64,000 nucleotides of DNA, taken from Nostoc carneum NIES-2107. GTDB lineage: Bacteria; Cyanobacteriota; Cyanobacteriia; Cyanobacteriales; Nostocaceae. Below the pieces are notes generated by a model. It was given only the letters and a program-made list of their open reading frames with translations, ran no database searches and was not told the origin of the DNA. Each line of letters begins with the position of its first letter. Positions within the stretch are counted from its first letter, which is position 1. This document shows positions 26,789 through 35,253 of this stretch, piece after piece. The DNA lies in assembly GCA_002368155.1 (NCBI GenBank), contig AP018180.1:3846719-3910718 (forward strand), read 5' to 3'. A program made the position numbers and the translations under genes.

Positions 26789-27880
26789 ATGACTTCTGTA
26801 ATTAATGTGAATTTACCAGAGCAATCCTATGAGATTGCGATCGCACCTGGTAGCTTGGATCAACTGGGTGAAAAAATGACTAGTTTGCAGCTAGGTAAAA
26901 AGGTACTAGTCGTTTCTAATCCGACAATTTTTAAGCATTACGGCGATAGAGCTATCAATTCTTTAAAAACAGCAGGATTTGAAGTTGCTAGCTGTATCTT
27001 ACCTGCAGGGGAACGCTTCAAAAACCTGAATTCTATTCAAAAAATCTATGATGCAGCCTTAGAAAACCGCCTCGAACGTTCCGCCACCATTGTGGCTTTG
27101 GGTGGCGGTGTAATTGGTGATATGGCTGGTTTTGCCGCTGCTACTTGGTTACGTGGGATTAGTGTCGTGCAAGTGCCTACCACATTGTTAGCAATGGTAG
27201 ATTCCGCAATTGGGGGCAAAACAGGCGTAAATCATCCCCAAGGCAAAAACTTGATAGGGGCGTTCCATCAGCCACGCTTAGTTTTAATTGACCCAGAAGT
27301 TTTGAAAACCCTGCCTGTGCGCGAATTCCGTGCAGGAATGGCAGAAGTAATTAAGTATGGTGTGATTTGGGATGCGGAGTTATTCGCCCAAATGGAAGCG
27401 AGTAAACACCTGAATCAACTCCGCTACATTAAACCGGAATTGATAGAAAGCATATTAATTAAATCTTGCCAAGCTAAAGCTGATGTCGTCAGCAAAGATG
27501 AGAAAGAAGCCGGATTAAGAGCAATTCTTAATTATGGTCACACCATCGGTCATGCCGTAGAAAGCTTAACTGGTTATCGCCTAGTCAATCACGGCGAAGC
27601 TGTGGGTATTGGTATGGTAGCAGCTGGGCAAATTGCTGTGGAACTAGGAATGTGGACAAAAGAAGAGACAGAACGTCAAAACGCCTTAATTAAAAAAGCA
27701 GGTTTACCGACTCAGTTACCATCCGGGGTAGATATTGCAGCCATTATTGACGCACTGCAACTAGATAAAAAAGTCAAAGCAGGTAAAGTCAGGTTTGTTT
27801 TACCAACAAAGATGGGTGTAGTGACAGTTACCGATGAAGTACCAGCAGATACTATTCGCCAAGTTTTACAAGCGATGTAA
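26789..27880 (+). CDS. aroB: 3-dehydroquinate synthase
   Basis: The 363-residue enzyme makes 3-dehydroquinate from DAHP in the shikimate pathway, using NAD and a metal ion. The motifs are [41 protein letters not shown], the Glu of [12 protein letters not shown] and the metal-binding His of [12 protein letters not shown], all in AroB order and at normal length. The ATG at 26789 is used; the frame could begin at a GTG at 26771, which would add a few unconserved residues. It is transcribed alone. Confidence 0.95.
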   Translation: MTSVINVNLPEQSYEIAIAPGSLDQLGEKMTSLQLGKKVLVVSNPTIFKHYGDRAINSLKTAGFEVASCILPAGERFKNLNSIQKIYDAALENRLERSATIVALGGGVIGDMAGFAAATWLRGISVVQVPTTLLAMVDSAIGGKTGVNHPQGKNLIGAFHQPRLVLIDPEVLKTLPVREFRAGMAEVIKYGVIWDAELFAQMEASKHLNQLRYIKPELIESILIKSCQAKADVVSKDEKEAGLRAILNYGHTIGHAVESLTGYRLVNHGEAVGIGMVAAGQIAVELGMWTKEETERQNALIKKAGLPTQLPSGVDIAAIIDALQLDKKVKAGKVRFVLPTKMGVVTVTDEVPADTIRQVLQAM

Positions 27881-28095
27881 TCAATTCAAAACCAATTTGC
27901 CACAGATTGCGGGTACATGAAGTCACCAAACAGGGGTTGGGGGCAAGGCACTGCCTTGACCTTACGATTTCTGTACTCTTGTGGAGTAAGCCAAAAAGCC
28001 TTCTACAGGTTTCCTCACACACAAATAAGCAAATTGCTTATCCAGAATCCGAAATTCCAAATCTAAAATTGATTGTATAATCGCTGATTTGCGCC

Positions 28096-28671
28096 ATGAT
28101 ACTCCAAGCCCACAATCAATTGACCTTGCAAGACTTTCTCAATCTTTCTCCAGGTGAGGGAGATGTCACCTACGAACTTGTCGATGGTCAAGCAATTCCT
28201 AAGATGTCACCAAAATTTTTTCACGCCAAACTTACCCATGCCTTTCTGAATTTAATTGCACAATGGACTGAGGGCAAGGGATTAGTTTGTCCAGAATGGG
28301 CTGTTCTGTTAAAGCGACATGGGCGAGATTGGGTACCGACACCGGATCTTTTGTATATTTCTAATGAACGGTTACCTGCAGGCTGGAACGGAGATGAAGC
28401 TTGTCCTGTTCCTCCAGATTTGGTGATTGAGATTATCTCTCCAGGGCAAACCTTTGGACAAATGATAGCTAAAGCTAAAGATTATTTAGATGCTAATGTG
28501 TTGCGAGTATGGGTAGTAGATAGTAAAGCCAGAAGTATCACTGTTTTTTACCCCGATGCACCACCAAAAACTTTTATGGGAGATGAATTACTCACAGATT
28601 CCTTATTTGAAGGATGGGAATTTACTGTTGAGCAAGTATTTCAAATGGCAAAAATTCCTTTCAACAGTTAA
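28096..28671 (+). CDS. Uma2 family (DUF820) nuclease-like protein
   Basis: The 191-residue protein has the Uma2/DUF820 pattern: YELVDGQAIPK at the N-terminus, VPTPDLLYIS, PPDLVIEIISPGQTFG (acidic residues of a PD-(D/E)xK-like site) and KAKDYLDANVLRVWVVDSKARSITVF. The family is greatly expanded in cyanobacteria and has a restriction-endonuclease-like fold, but its role is unknown. No methylase or toxin partner is adjacent. Downstream, no terminator is evident. Confidence 0.87.
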   Translation: MILQAHNQLTLQDFLNLSPGEGDVTYELVDGQAIPKMSPKFFHAKLTHAFLNLIAQWTEGKGLVCPEWAVLLKRHGRDWVPTPDLLYISNERLPAGWNGDEACPVPPDLVIEIISPGQTFGQMIAKAKDYLDANVLRVWVVDSKARSITVFYPDAPPKTFMGDELLTDSLFEGWEFTVEQVFQMAKIPFNS

Positions 28672-28765
28672 AAATTTTCTATTAGAGTGGAGTTCAGTTC
28701 ATTACTCAACCTAGCCAAATGCCAGATGTTCGCTTTTTTATACTTCAGCCTGACACCAAAAGTTA

Positions 28766-29080
28766 TCAATGATGTATCCGAATTGTTTGTTGTACTGTGA
28801 TTCTAGCTACTTCCCGTAAAGCCTGAGCCAGAGAATCTGCTTGTATGCACATACCAATACTTAATACGCCGAGAAGCCCAATAAGTAAACAGACAGCTTT
28901 GTACTCAGACTTATCAGTGTTTTGTCTTGCTTTTATAGGTGATTTTACAATTTTTAGAAGAGGCTTATTTGTAAAGGAATTCGGATTATCTTCCCTGTAA
29001 AATTTACAGTTTAACCTCTTTCCTCTATACAAAAATAAAGCATCATCATACTGTGAACTAAAATTATCTTTATTTTTCAT
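28766..29080 (-). CDS. hypothetical membrane protein
   Basis: The 104-residue product has a basic, polar N-terminal half and one hydrophobic helix (AVCLLIGLLGVLSIGMCIQ, about residues 62-80), followed by a short amphipathic tail. A GGAG seven bases before the ATG supports translation. I do not recognise a family and cannot infer a role. It stands alone in a gene-poor stretch. Confidence 0.5.
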   Translation of the reverse strand: MKNKDNFSSQYDDALFLYRGKRLNCKFYREDNPNSFTNKPLLKIVKSPIKARQNTDKSEYKAVCLLIGLLGVLSIGMCIQADSLAQALREVARITVQQTIRIHH

Positions 29081-29239
29081 GTGCTACTCCGATTAAATTT
29101 ATTTATGGTGTTTAATGGAGAAATTCACCAATATTGACTATATATTACCTTTTTATAAAGGTTTAGCTTCTAATCGCTTTGTTTTAATAAATATATACAT
29201 ATAGGAATCCGATTTGATTATTGAAAAATCTAAGTATGT

Positions 29240-29317
29240 GTAGGGTGCGTTATCACGAAGTGTAACGCACCGTATTCTGGGCTTTGGTGCGTTGCGCTGC
29301 GCGACAACACACCCTAC
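29240..29317. repeat. foldable repeat, GTAGGGTG..CACCCTAC type
   Basis: Outer arms GTAGGGTG and CACCCTAC enclose two inner hairpins, GTGCGTTA/TGTAACGCAC and TTGCGCTGCGCGACAA. This is the longest member of the family seen at 20276, 21163 and 55847. Confidence 0.75.
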
Positions 29318-29673
29318 GTGTATTTCAGAAATTAAATATGAGTCCTATATAACAGTTATCACTAATAAAGGAGTTAAATAGCTCCAATCATTGGAAGTAA
29401 TAGCAAGTAGAGTCATGATAAAGAACATGAAAATTCATGAAAAATAGTGAATATATGTATTTGGATTTAGTAAATTAATATTTTTTTGAATCACCATCAG
29501 TAAACCATGATGCGATACTAATATATAGGCTGTGATGCCAATATACCGCCTAGGTTGAAGTAGCCAAATTCACACTTTGTTGCTGCGAGTATTTGTAAAA
29601 ACTTTTCTAAATCAACTTGGTGCTAAAGTTGCCTTTAAAGTCAGTAATGCTAAGCAACCAAGTAGGTTATACC

Positions 29674-29701
29674 ATTTTGAAAAAAGAACGCGACAGATGG
29701 G
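29674..29701 (+). repeat. 28-bp dispersed repeat, copy 2
   Basis: This segment is identical to 10160-10187 over all 28 bases and in the same orientation, with different flanks. Confidence 0.85.
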
Positions 29702-29780
29702 TTGGTAGTGTCTCATTTTCATGCACTATAAACCATCTTTTTGATGTAATGAATTATTTTGCGATCGCTCTCACTCCTGC

Positions 29781-29815
29781 AAATAAGAAAGGGAAAGGTT
29801 TTTCTCCTTTCCCTT
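29781..29815 (-). terminator. putative Rho-independent terminator of ftsW
   Basis: Perfect ten-base arms AAGGGAAAGG/CCTTTCCCTT lie at 29789-29798 and 29806-29815. On the minus strand they are followed by TCTTATTT, 39 bases beyond the ftsW stop. Confidence 0.7.
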
Positions 29816-29853
29816 AAAAAATGACATATTTAACTTTAATTGCGCCTCATTAG

Positions 29854-31056
29854 TCAAACTTTAGTTTTCTTAAAAAGCCGACGCTGACGTATAGGTTGGG
29901 ACGGAGTTGTGTGTAATGGTACTACTTCTGCTTCGCTACTTTCTCTGGCTACGCGGATCAGTAATGCAGCCGCAATCAGACTGGCTATCATCGAATTACC
30001 ACCATAACTAAACATAGGTAAAGGTAAGCCAGTAGTAGGTAACGCACCTGTAGTTACGCCTATATGCAGCAGTGATTGTCCTACCATGACAATGGTTACA
30101 CCCATCGCTACTAGTCGAGATATGGGATTTTTGGCTTTTAGCGCTACTCTTAATCCCAAGGTGGCAAATAAAGCTAACAATACTAACAACACCATACTGC
30201 CAAGAAAGCCAAATTCTTCGGCGTATACTGCGAAAATAAAATCAGTGTCCTGAATTGGCAAATAAAACAATTTTTGTTGAGAAAGCCCAAATCCTGCACC
30301 CCAGGTTTTCCCGGAACCTACTGCAAGTAAGCTTTGCACAAGCTGGTAGCCGTCGCCTGTCGCATCAGCCCAAGGATTCATAAATGACATTACGCGTTTG
30401 CGCTGATATTCTTTGATGCTAATACTAAGTAACGCTAACAAAACCCCACCAACTGCTGTTCCCCCTAGATACTTGTAAGGTAAACCAGCGGCTAAGGCAA
30501 TTAACCAGATGGTGATACCGCAAAGTGCAGTTGTACTGAGGTTAGGCTGGGCGAGAATCCCCAAAAGTACTAAACCAAAAATTGCTAACCAAGTGAAACG
30601 AACTCGCCAACTGATTTTTTCCCACTGTCCAAATAGTCGGGCGCTTTGTAGTACTAAAAAGGGTTTAATGAGTTCTGATGGTTGAATGGGAATTGGGCCG
30701 ATCGCGATCCAGCGCGCTGCGTCAAAGGCCTTTTTACCTAGTCCAGGTACGAGGGTGACAAAGATTAAGCCTAAAAATAATATCAAAAACCAATGGGCTA
30801 CCCCTACAAATTTCTTTAAGGGGAGATGGACGATAAAGTTGAATAAAATTAAAGAAACTAGCACCCACAGAAGTTGACGCTTAAAGTAATACAGTCCATC
30901 ATTCTGGCGGGCGGCGGCAACAGTATAAGATGCAGAAAATAGCATTATCAAGCCGACACACAGCCAAATCAGTGTTAACCACCGCAGCAGCCGTGCTTCT
31001 AAAGCCCAACTGGAGACGGTATCATCAAAAATTGGTATTAAGCGGCGTAAATTCAC
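29854..31056 (-). CDS. ftsW: peptidoglycan glycosyltransferase of the SEDS family (FtsW)
   Basis: The 400-residue protein has about ten membrane helices and the SEDS marks: FSASYTVAA in the first helix, WIAIGPIPIQPSELIKP, the RVMSFMNPWADATGDGYQLVQSLLAVGSGKTWGAGFGLSQQK loop, the DTDFIFAVYAEEFGFLG catalytic region and GLPLPMFSYGGNSM. It polymerises lipid II glycan strands at the septum; FtsW is preferred over RodA from the ending pattern and the basic C-terminal tail (RQRRLFKKTKV). The septal penicillin-binding partner is not in the window. Confidence 0.9.
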   Translation of the reverse strand: MNLRRLIPIFDDTVSSWALEARLLRWLTLIWLCVGLIMLFSASYTVAAARQNDGLYYFKRQLLWVLVSLILFNFIVHLPLKKFVGVAHWFLILFLGLIFVTLVPGLGKKAFDAARWIAIGPIPIQPSELIKPFLVLQSARLFGQWEKISWRVRFTWLAIFGLVLLGILAQPNLSTTALCGITIWLIALAAGLPYKYLGGTAVGGVLLALLSISIKEYQRKRVMSFMNPWADATGDGYQLVQSLLAVGSGKTWGAGFGLSQQKLFYLPIQDTDFIFAVYAEEFGFLGSMVLLVLLALFATLGLRVALKAKNPISRLVAMGVTIVMVGQSLLHIGVTTGALPTTGLPLPMFSYGGNSMIASLIAAALLIRVARESSEAEVVPLHTTPSQPIRQRRLFKKTKV

Positions 31057-31171
31057 AATGGATACAGGTGTAAGAATTTTTAGATTTTAGATTCGAGATT
31101 TGAGATTTGGGAAGAGGGAAGTAATTATCAGTGTGTATAATACGCACTCTATTTTTAATTACTACTGTCTT

Positions 31172-31296
31172 AGGGGGGATTTGGGGATTGGGGACTGGGG
31201 ATTGGGGATTGGGGACTAGGGACTGGGGATGAGGGAGAAATTGCTATTACCCATTACCCAATTACCCATTACCAATTACCAATTACCAATCCCAAT
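31172..31296. repeat. compound short tandem repeats
   Basis: GGGGATT/GGGGACT units are followed by ATTACCC and ATTACCA units. They end three bases short of the glycosyltransferase stop. Confidence 0.9.
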
Positions 31297-31299
31297 AAA

Positions 31300-32316
31300 T
31301 TAAATTTGCTCAATTTGACGTACTGCTTCCACTGCACCGTTGATATAAGACGGTGTTGGTAAGCTGTTTGCTGGTATTGCTTCATCTAGTAGTCTCCTAA
31401 CCATCGCATAGATGTTTAGCAGCTGTTCGTCAAATGTCACATCTTGATGATTTTGCACCCAATAGCCTTTGTAAGCTCTTTTTTCTTGGCGATCGTATAG
31501 TCGCTCTAATGGTATTGCTACTAAAGGTACTTCTACGGCGGCACATTCGTAAACTGTGTTGTAACCTGCGCCTCCAATGACAATATCTGCGGCGGCGATA
31601 CATTCAATTCCAGGATGGTGAGATACCCACAACTCTTTTGGGCATTCTTGGGGACAAGTAGCCGCTAAAATTCTGACTGCACAATCAGGAAAATTTCGCT
31701 GTAGCCACAGTGTTAATTCGCCAAATAAAGTCAACTCTGATGCTTTACCAGATGCACAAACCAGGATAGTTTTGATATATGGGCTAACTCTAAGAATATG
31801 CGATCGCGTGGTGGTTTTATCTGGTAACTCCCAATGGTTGCGAATTAACCACGGTGCTGTATGCTCCACCATCGGTAAATCACAAAATGGTAAATCTTCA
31901 CCTTCACCAGGGACGATTACTCGATTAAAATTTTCTTTGACAAAAGACTTTAATTTTTTAGCATATACATATCGAGAGTTAATATCCCGATGAATTAAAA
32001 TCCGAGGAATATAATCCAGTTTGGGTAATATATCTGCTAATTCTGCCCCCAAACCCCTAGGAAAGGTATCGATAATCAGACAATCGTAGTAATTGTTGCA
32101 CAATATTTCTCGGACTTGCAAACAAGTTTCTGAAAAATTGACATTTTCAGGAATTAAGTATACAAAACAACCATCATGATCTATTTTTTGAGCATAGGGA
32201 CTATTAGTAATAATTTTAACTTTTCTTTGGCGAGAAGCTATTCTTCCCAAAGATAAAGCACGATTTAAATGTCCCCAACCGCCGCCCAAGGCGTAAATCA
32301 GCCAAGTCTCAGCCAC
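31300..32316 (-). CDS. MurG-like GT-B glycosyltransferase
   Basis: The roughly 338-residue protein has a GT-B architecture. The N-terminal glycine loop ALGGGWGHLNRALSLG resembles MurG and MGDG synthase, and the C-terminal half has IKTILVCASGKASELTLF and the nucleotide-sugar binding IECIAAADIVIGGAGYNTVYECAAVEVPLVAIPL. It probably transfers a UDP-sugar, but the identity is not certain and it is more diverged than MurG itself. The start chosen is a GTG with GAGGTGA seven bases upstream; an in-frame TTG at 32337 is the alternative. Confidence 0.8.
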   Translation of the reverse strand: MAETWLIYALGGGWGHLNRALSLGRIASRQRKVKIITNSPYAQKIDHDGCFVYLIPENVNFSETCLQVREILCNNYYDCLIIDTFPRGLGAELADILPKLDYIPRILIHRDINSRYVYAKKLKSFVKENFNRVIVPGEGEDLPFCDLPMVEHTAPWLIRNHWELPDKTTTRSHILRVSPYIKTILVCASGKASELTLFGELTLWLQRNFPDCAVRILAATCPQECPKELWVSHHPGIECIAAADIVIGGAGYNTVYECAAVEVPLVAIPLERLYDRQEKRAYKGYWVQNHQDVTFDEQLLNIYAMVRRLLDEAIPANSLPTPSYINGAVEAVRQIEQI

Positions 32317-32887
32317 GATTTGGTCACCTCGCCCCAACTAGGAATAAAAATATAAAATTCTCTTGGACGGAACAAAATTCAATTCATACAGTCAATTAGG
32401 AATGCTACATTCTTATAGCACTTCACAAAATTTTTGCTGCCAGATATTGCCTTAAAAGAAAGCCTTCGTTCAGTATATATTTATCCTTGTCAATAACTAT
32501 AAACATTAATAACTATTAATGGATAAAACTATATTACATTACTTATGTATCGAGTATATTTAATGACTAAATGCAGATAAATTCAGATGAATACTGATTA
32601 TTAAAGATTTAGCATTGAAAATTATGGTATTACTGGATAGAGAACGAATTTTGATGTCTTAAAATCTCAAACTCCTGATTATCTATGCATATTTGTACAA
32701 CGGACGCTTTGCGTCTCCAAGTCGGGAAAGCAGCCTACACAAGTTTATTGCTGTGCATATTAGCGAATTAGGACGTAGCCAGATAAATTATCCTAGAATG
32801 ATGTAATGCTGAAATTAGGTGTAACATTCAGGGTGAAAATTTAAGCGAAGCGATCGCCATCACCACACTCTTGATTAATGAAAAGCT
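32317..32887. other. intergenic region without a recognised gene
   Basis: About 570 AT-rich bases lie between two minus-strand genes. I see a HIP1-like site near 32850 and a fragment resembling the GACGCTTTGCGTCTCC repeat near 32704. No gene or clear hairpin is present. It should contain the promoter of the glycosyltransferase. Confidence 0.4.
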
Positions 32888-33496
32888 TCAACTTGCTCCC
32901 ATATCAGTTTCAAACTCGGCATCGCTTTGGGCTTCTACACTCACAGCATCCGCTTCTGTAAAGTCTACATCGCCAGTCTCAGGATCGTAGGAATAGCGAT
33001 CGCGATCGTCATAATAATCTCTACCCCAGCCGGAGCGATAATTACCATATTCCGAATAATAGGCGTAATCTTCTTCGTAAGATTGCTCACAATAAGGACA
33101 GCCTGTTCTATCAGTACGTCCACAGCGACGTTTAAACAGGAAGCCTACCATGCGATCGCACTCCCAGGCTGTAGCTGTAAAAGTTACCACGATTTCACAA
33201 GCGCCAATGGTGATGCGATCGCCAGATGTTAAAATCCCACTAGTTACTTGGACACCATTAATTTTGATACCATTGCTGGTATTTTGGTCAGTAATAGTTA
33301 ATCCTTGATTTTGCCAATCAATTAAAGCATGGTAATCTGCAATTAAGTCATCTTGAATGGTGATTCTGGAAACTCTTTGTTCATCAATTTGTTGTGGCAT
33401 TTCTGCAAATGCTCGCCCAATAGCTACAGGAGTTTCTAATAGTGGTTCTCGCCGTTCTTCGCTATTAGGATCTATCCAACTTAGCTGTATCTGCAA
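32888..33496 (-). CDS. FHA domain protein with four-cysteine knuckle and Tyr/Asp-rich tail
   Basis: The 202-residue protein has an FHA-like domain at residues about 22-105 (VAIGRAF at 24-30, RVSRITIQDDLIADYHALI, NTSNGIKINGVQVTSG, LTSGDRITIG), which in the family binds phosphothreonine. Cysteines 113, 125, 133 and 136 form a possible zinc site, and the tail from 139 is rich in Tyr, Asp and Glu. The start lies three bases from the stop of the lipoprotein gene, so it is the last gene of a three-gene operon. The usual Ser-Arg pair before the conserved His is altered (ADYHALI), so phosphopeptide binding needs testing. Confidence 0.85.
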   Translation of the reverse strand: MQIQLSWIDPNSEERREPLLETPVAIGRAFAEMPQQIDEQRVSRITIQDDLIADYHALIDWQNQGLTITDQNTSNGIKINGVQVTSGILTSGDRITIGACEIVVTFTATAWECDRMVGFLFKRRCGRTDRTGCPYCEQSYEEDYAYYSEYGNYRSGWGRDYYDDRDRYSYDPETGDVDFTEADAVSVEAQSDAEFETDMGAS

Positions 33497-33499
33497 GGT

Positions 33500-34171
33500 T
33501 TATTTTCCTCCTGTTAAATTTACCGCGTAAGCCAGTCCAGCCTGCTGTTCGCGGGTAAGTACATCTAAGCCGAAGCAGGTAAATTCAATCGGTGATAACT
33601 GAGATTTGGTAGAGAAAATAGTTTTGGATGATGCTTTTCTTAAAGAAGTTTTACCCTCTTTAACTTTTACTTGATAAACTAAATTTTTATCTGGTGTTTC
33701 TATTACAAAACCGTCCTTACTTGCTGTAATACGATAAACTTCTTTTTTGGCAGTATCTTCCAATTTATAATCACCATCATTCTGCCTTCTAAGAACATAT
33801 AAATCTTGGCTTTGGTTAGCATCTTTTACCTTCCAAGCACCTTTTTCTGCTACTATATAACCTAAAACTTTTTCGCTACTATCCTTAATTTTAATTTTGC
33901 CCGATTTATCTGCTTTAATTCTCGCTAACTCCTGATTTTTCCCATCTACCAATTTAGCGCCGTCTGCTTCCGGCTTCATGGCAAATAATTCCGAGCCACC
34001 TTCAGTTTTAAATTGAATTTTTCCCTGATTAGCAGCTACATTAGTAGCTACTGGTGTATTTTGCAAACTACTATTATTAGCTACATCGCTTCCAGATTTA
34101 CCACTACTACAGCTAACAATAGTAGTAATTAAAAATAAGGCTATGAAAATTCTCAAAAATCTTATTTTCAT
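33500..34171 (-). CDS. lipoprotein with six short beta-type repeats
   Basis: The 223-residue protein begins with a lipoprotein signal ending in TIVSC (Cys21). Residues about 55-185 are six degenerate units of about 21 residues, each a strand pair around a turn: ELFAMKPEADGAKLVDG, ELARIKADKSGKIKIKD, VLGYIVAEKGAWKVKD, DLYVLRRQNDGDYKLED, EVYRITASKDGFVIETPD and LVYQVKVKEGKTSLRK. The C-terminal 35 residues (PIEFTCFGLDVLTREQQAGLAYAVN) differ. It sits between the membrane protein and the FHA gene with gaps of eight and three bases. I know no named family; it may be an envelope sensor or scaffold. Confidence 0.78.
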   Translation of the reverse strand: MKIRFLRIFIALFLITTIVSCSSGKSGSDVANNSSLQNTPVATNVAANQGKIQFKTEGGSELFAMKPEADGAKLVDGKNQELARIKADKSGKIKIKDSSEKVLGYIVAEKGAWKVKDANQSQDLYVLRRQNDGDYKLEDTAKKEVYRITASKDGFVIETPDKNLVYQVKVKEGKTSLRKASSKTIFSTKSQLSPIEFTCFGLDVLTREQQAGLAYAVNLTGGK

Positions 34172-34179
34172 TATTTTGA

Positions 34180-35082
34180 TTACTTAGAAAGTAATTTTGC
34201 TAAATTTAATACTTGATAAAGGCTGAGAAACATCATGGTAATGGTTTGATATATTTCATTTTCATTATCTGCTACTTGAGGAGCCATTCTCACACTCAAA
34301 TGCACAGCTTTATCTGTGAGCTTGACATTTCTTGGATGAGATAAGTTAGGCAACTTCACCGCCTGGCTAACTTCACTTTGTAAAATTTTAATCGCTCCAT
34401 AACGGCGTTGCGGATATTGTAGAGTTAAAACTATATCTAAACCGACATCATTACTTTTTGTTTTATATTTACTTTTGCCACTGCTACCACGTTTCCAACC
34501 ATATTGAGTTTTAGAAATCTCCGTAGCAGTTAATAAAAACCGAGTTTTATCTAACAATTGTCCTTTTAATTTCAACCATTCATTTTGATATTTATCAATT
34601 TTCCAGTCGCGCTTAGTTGGATGAGGTATAGTTTCTGCTAAATTTTCCTTACTCTTTGTCCGTTTAAAAGATAGTTTAATTTCCATCTCGCTATCTCTAT
34701 CCATATCTCGCGTTAGCATCTGCACAATTCGCTGGGTTACTTCATAGCGATAATTGAGAATATTTAATTTCCCTAGCTTAAATCTCTTTACTAGTTCATA
34801 AATAGTCAAAATTGTCAATACAAATATGGCTAAAAATAATGCAAATAAGGCAAAAATAAAAACTGGTATTTTAGCAATTACAAATAACAGAATAAACCCT
34901 AATACAAAACAGCCAATTATCCCATAAAAATAATAGAGTGCCCGTTTAGCATATTTACTTTGCTGCAACTCCGCCAGATGATCTATACCTTCTATTTCTT
35001 GCAAATCAGCAATGATATTACTAAGGTTTGCTGTTGTAGAATAAATCAAATTTTTTCTAAAATCGAGAAATTCTATCGGCAT
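34180..35082 (-). CDS. membrane protein of unknown function, first gene of FHA operon
   Basis: The 300-residue protein has two or three hydrophobic helices at about residues 48-95 (ALYYFYGIIGCFVLGFILLFVIA; VFIFALFALFLAIFVLTILTIYEL) and a large soluble C-terminal part rich in Lys and Thr, ending in a hydrophobic helix (TITMMFLSLYQVLNLAKLL). No family is recognised. It starts the operon with the repeat lipoprotein and the FHA protein, so the three may form one envelope-linked signalling unit. Confidence 0.7.
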   Translation of the reverse strand: MPIEFLDFRKNLIYSTTANLSNIIADLQEIEGIDHLAELQQSKYAKRALYYFYGIIGCFVLGFILLFVIAKIPVFIFALFALFLAIFVLTILTIYELVKRFKLGKLNILNYRYEVTQRIVQMLTRDMDRDSEMEIKLSFKRTKSKENLAETIPHPTKRDWKIDKYQNEWLKLKGQLLDKTRFLLTATEISKTQYGWKRGSSGKSKYKTKSNDVGLDIVLTLQYPQRRYGAIKILQSEVSQAVKLPNLSHPRNVKLTDKAVHLSVRMAPQVADNENEIYQTITMMFLSLYQVLNLAKLLSK

Positions 35083-35253
35083 TTTATTAAAACTCCATCA
35101 ATGCAATTTAAAATGCTTTTATCAATTTTTATTAACTTTGCTAAATAAATATATATGACTTGAAACTCAGCAGTAAATCATTAACAAAATATACAATGTG
35201 GCTGTCAGTATAACAAACACAAAATTAGGTGTCAACGAAATTTATATACATTA

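Larger units (their letters stand above)
29081..29780. other. gene-poor region with dispersed repeats
   Basis: About 700 AT-rich bases hold a foldable repeat at 29240-29317 and the 28-bp dispersed repeat at 29674-29701. A 66-codon frame across 29617-29817 is made partly of that repeat and has no family features, so I do not call it a gene. Confidence 0.5.

Noticed and set aside
29617-29817. 66-codon open frame near ftsW
   Set aside because: It is partly made of the 28-bp dispersed repeat, lacks a ribosome site, and ends inside the terminator hairpin.
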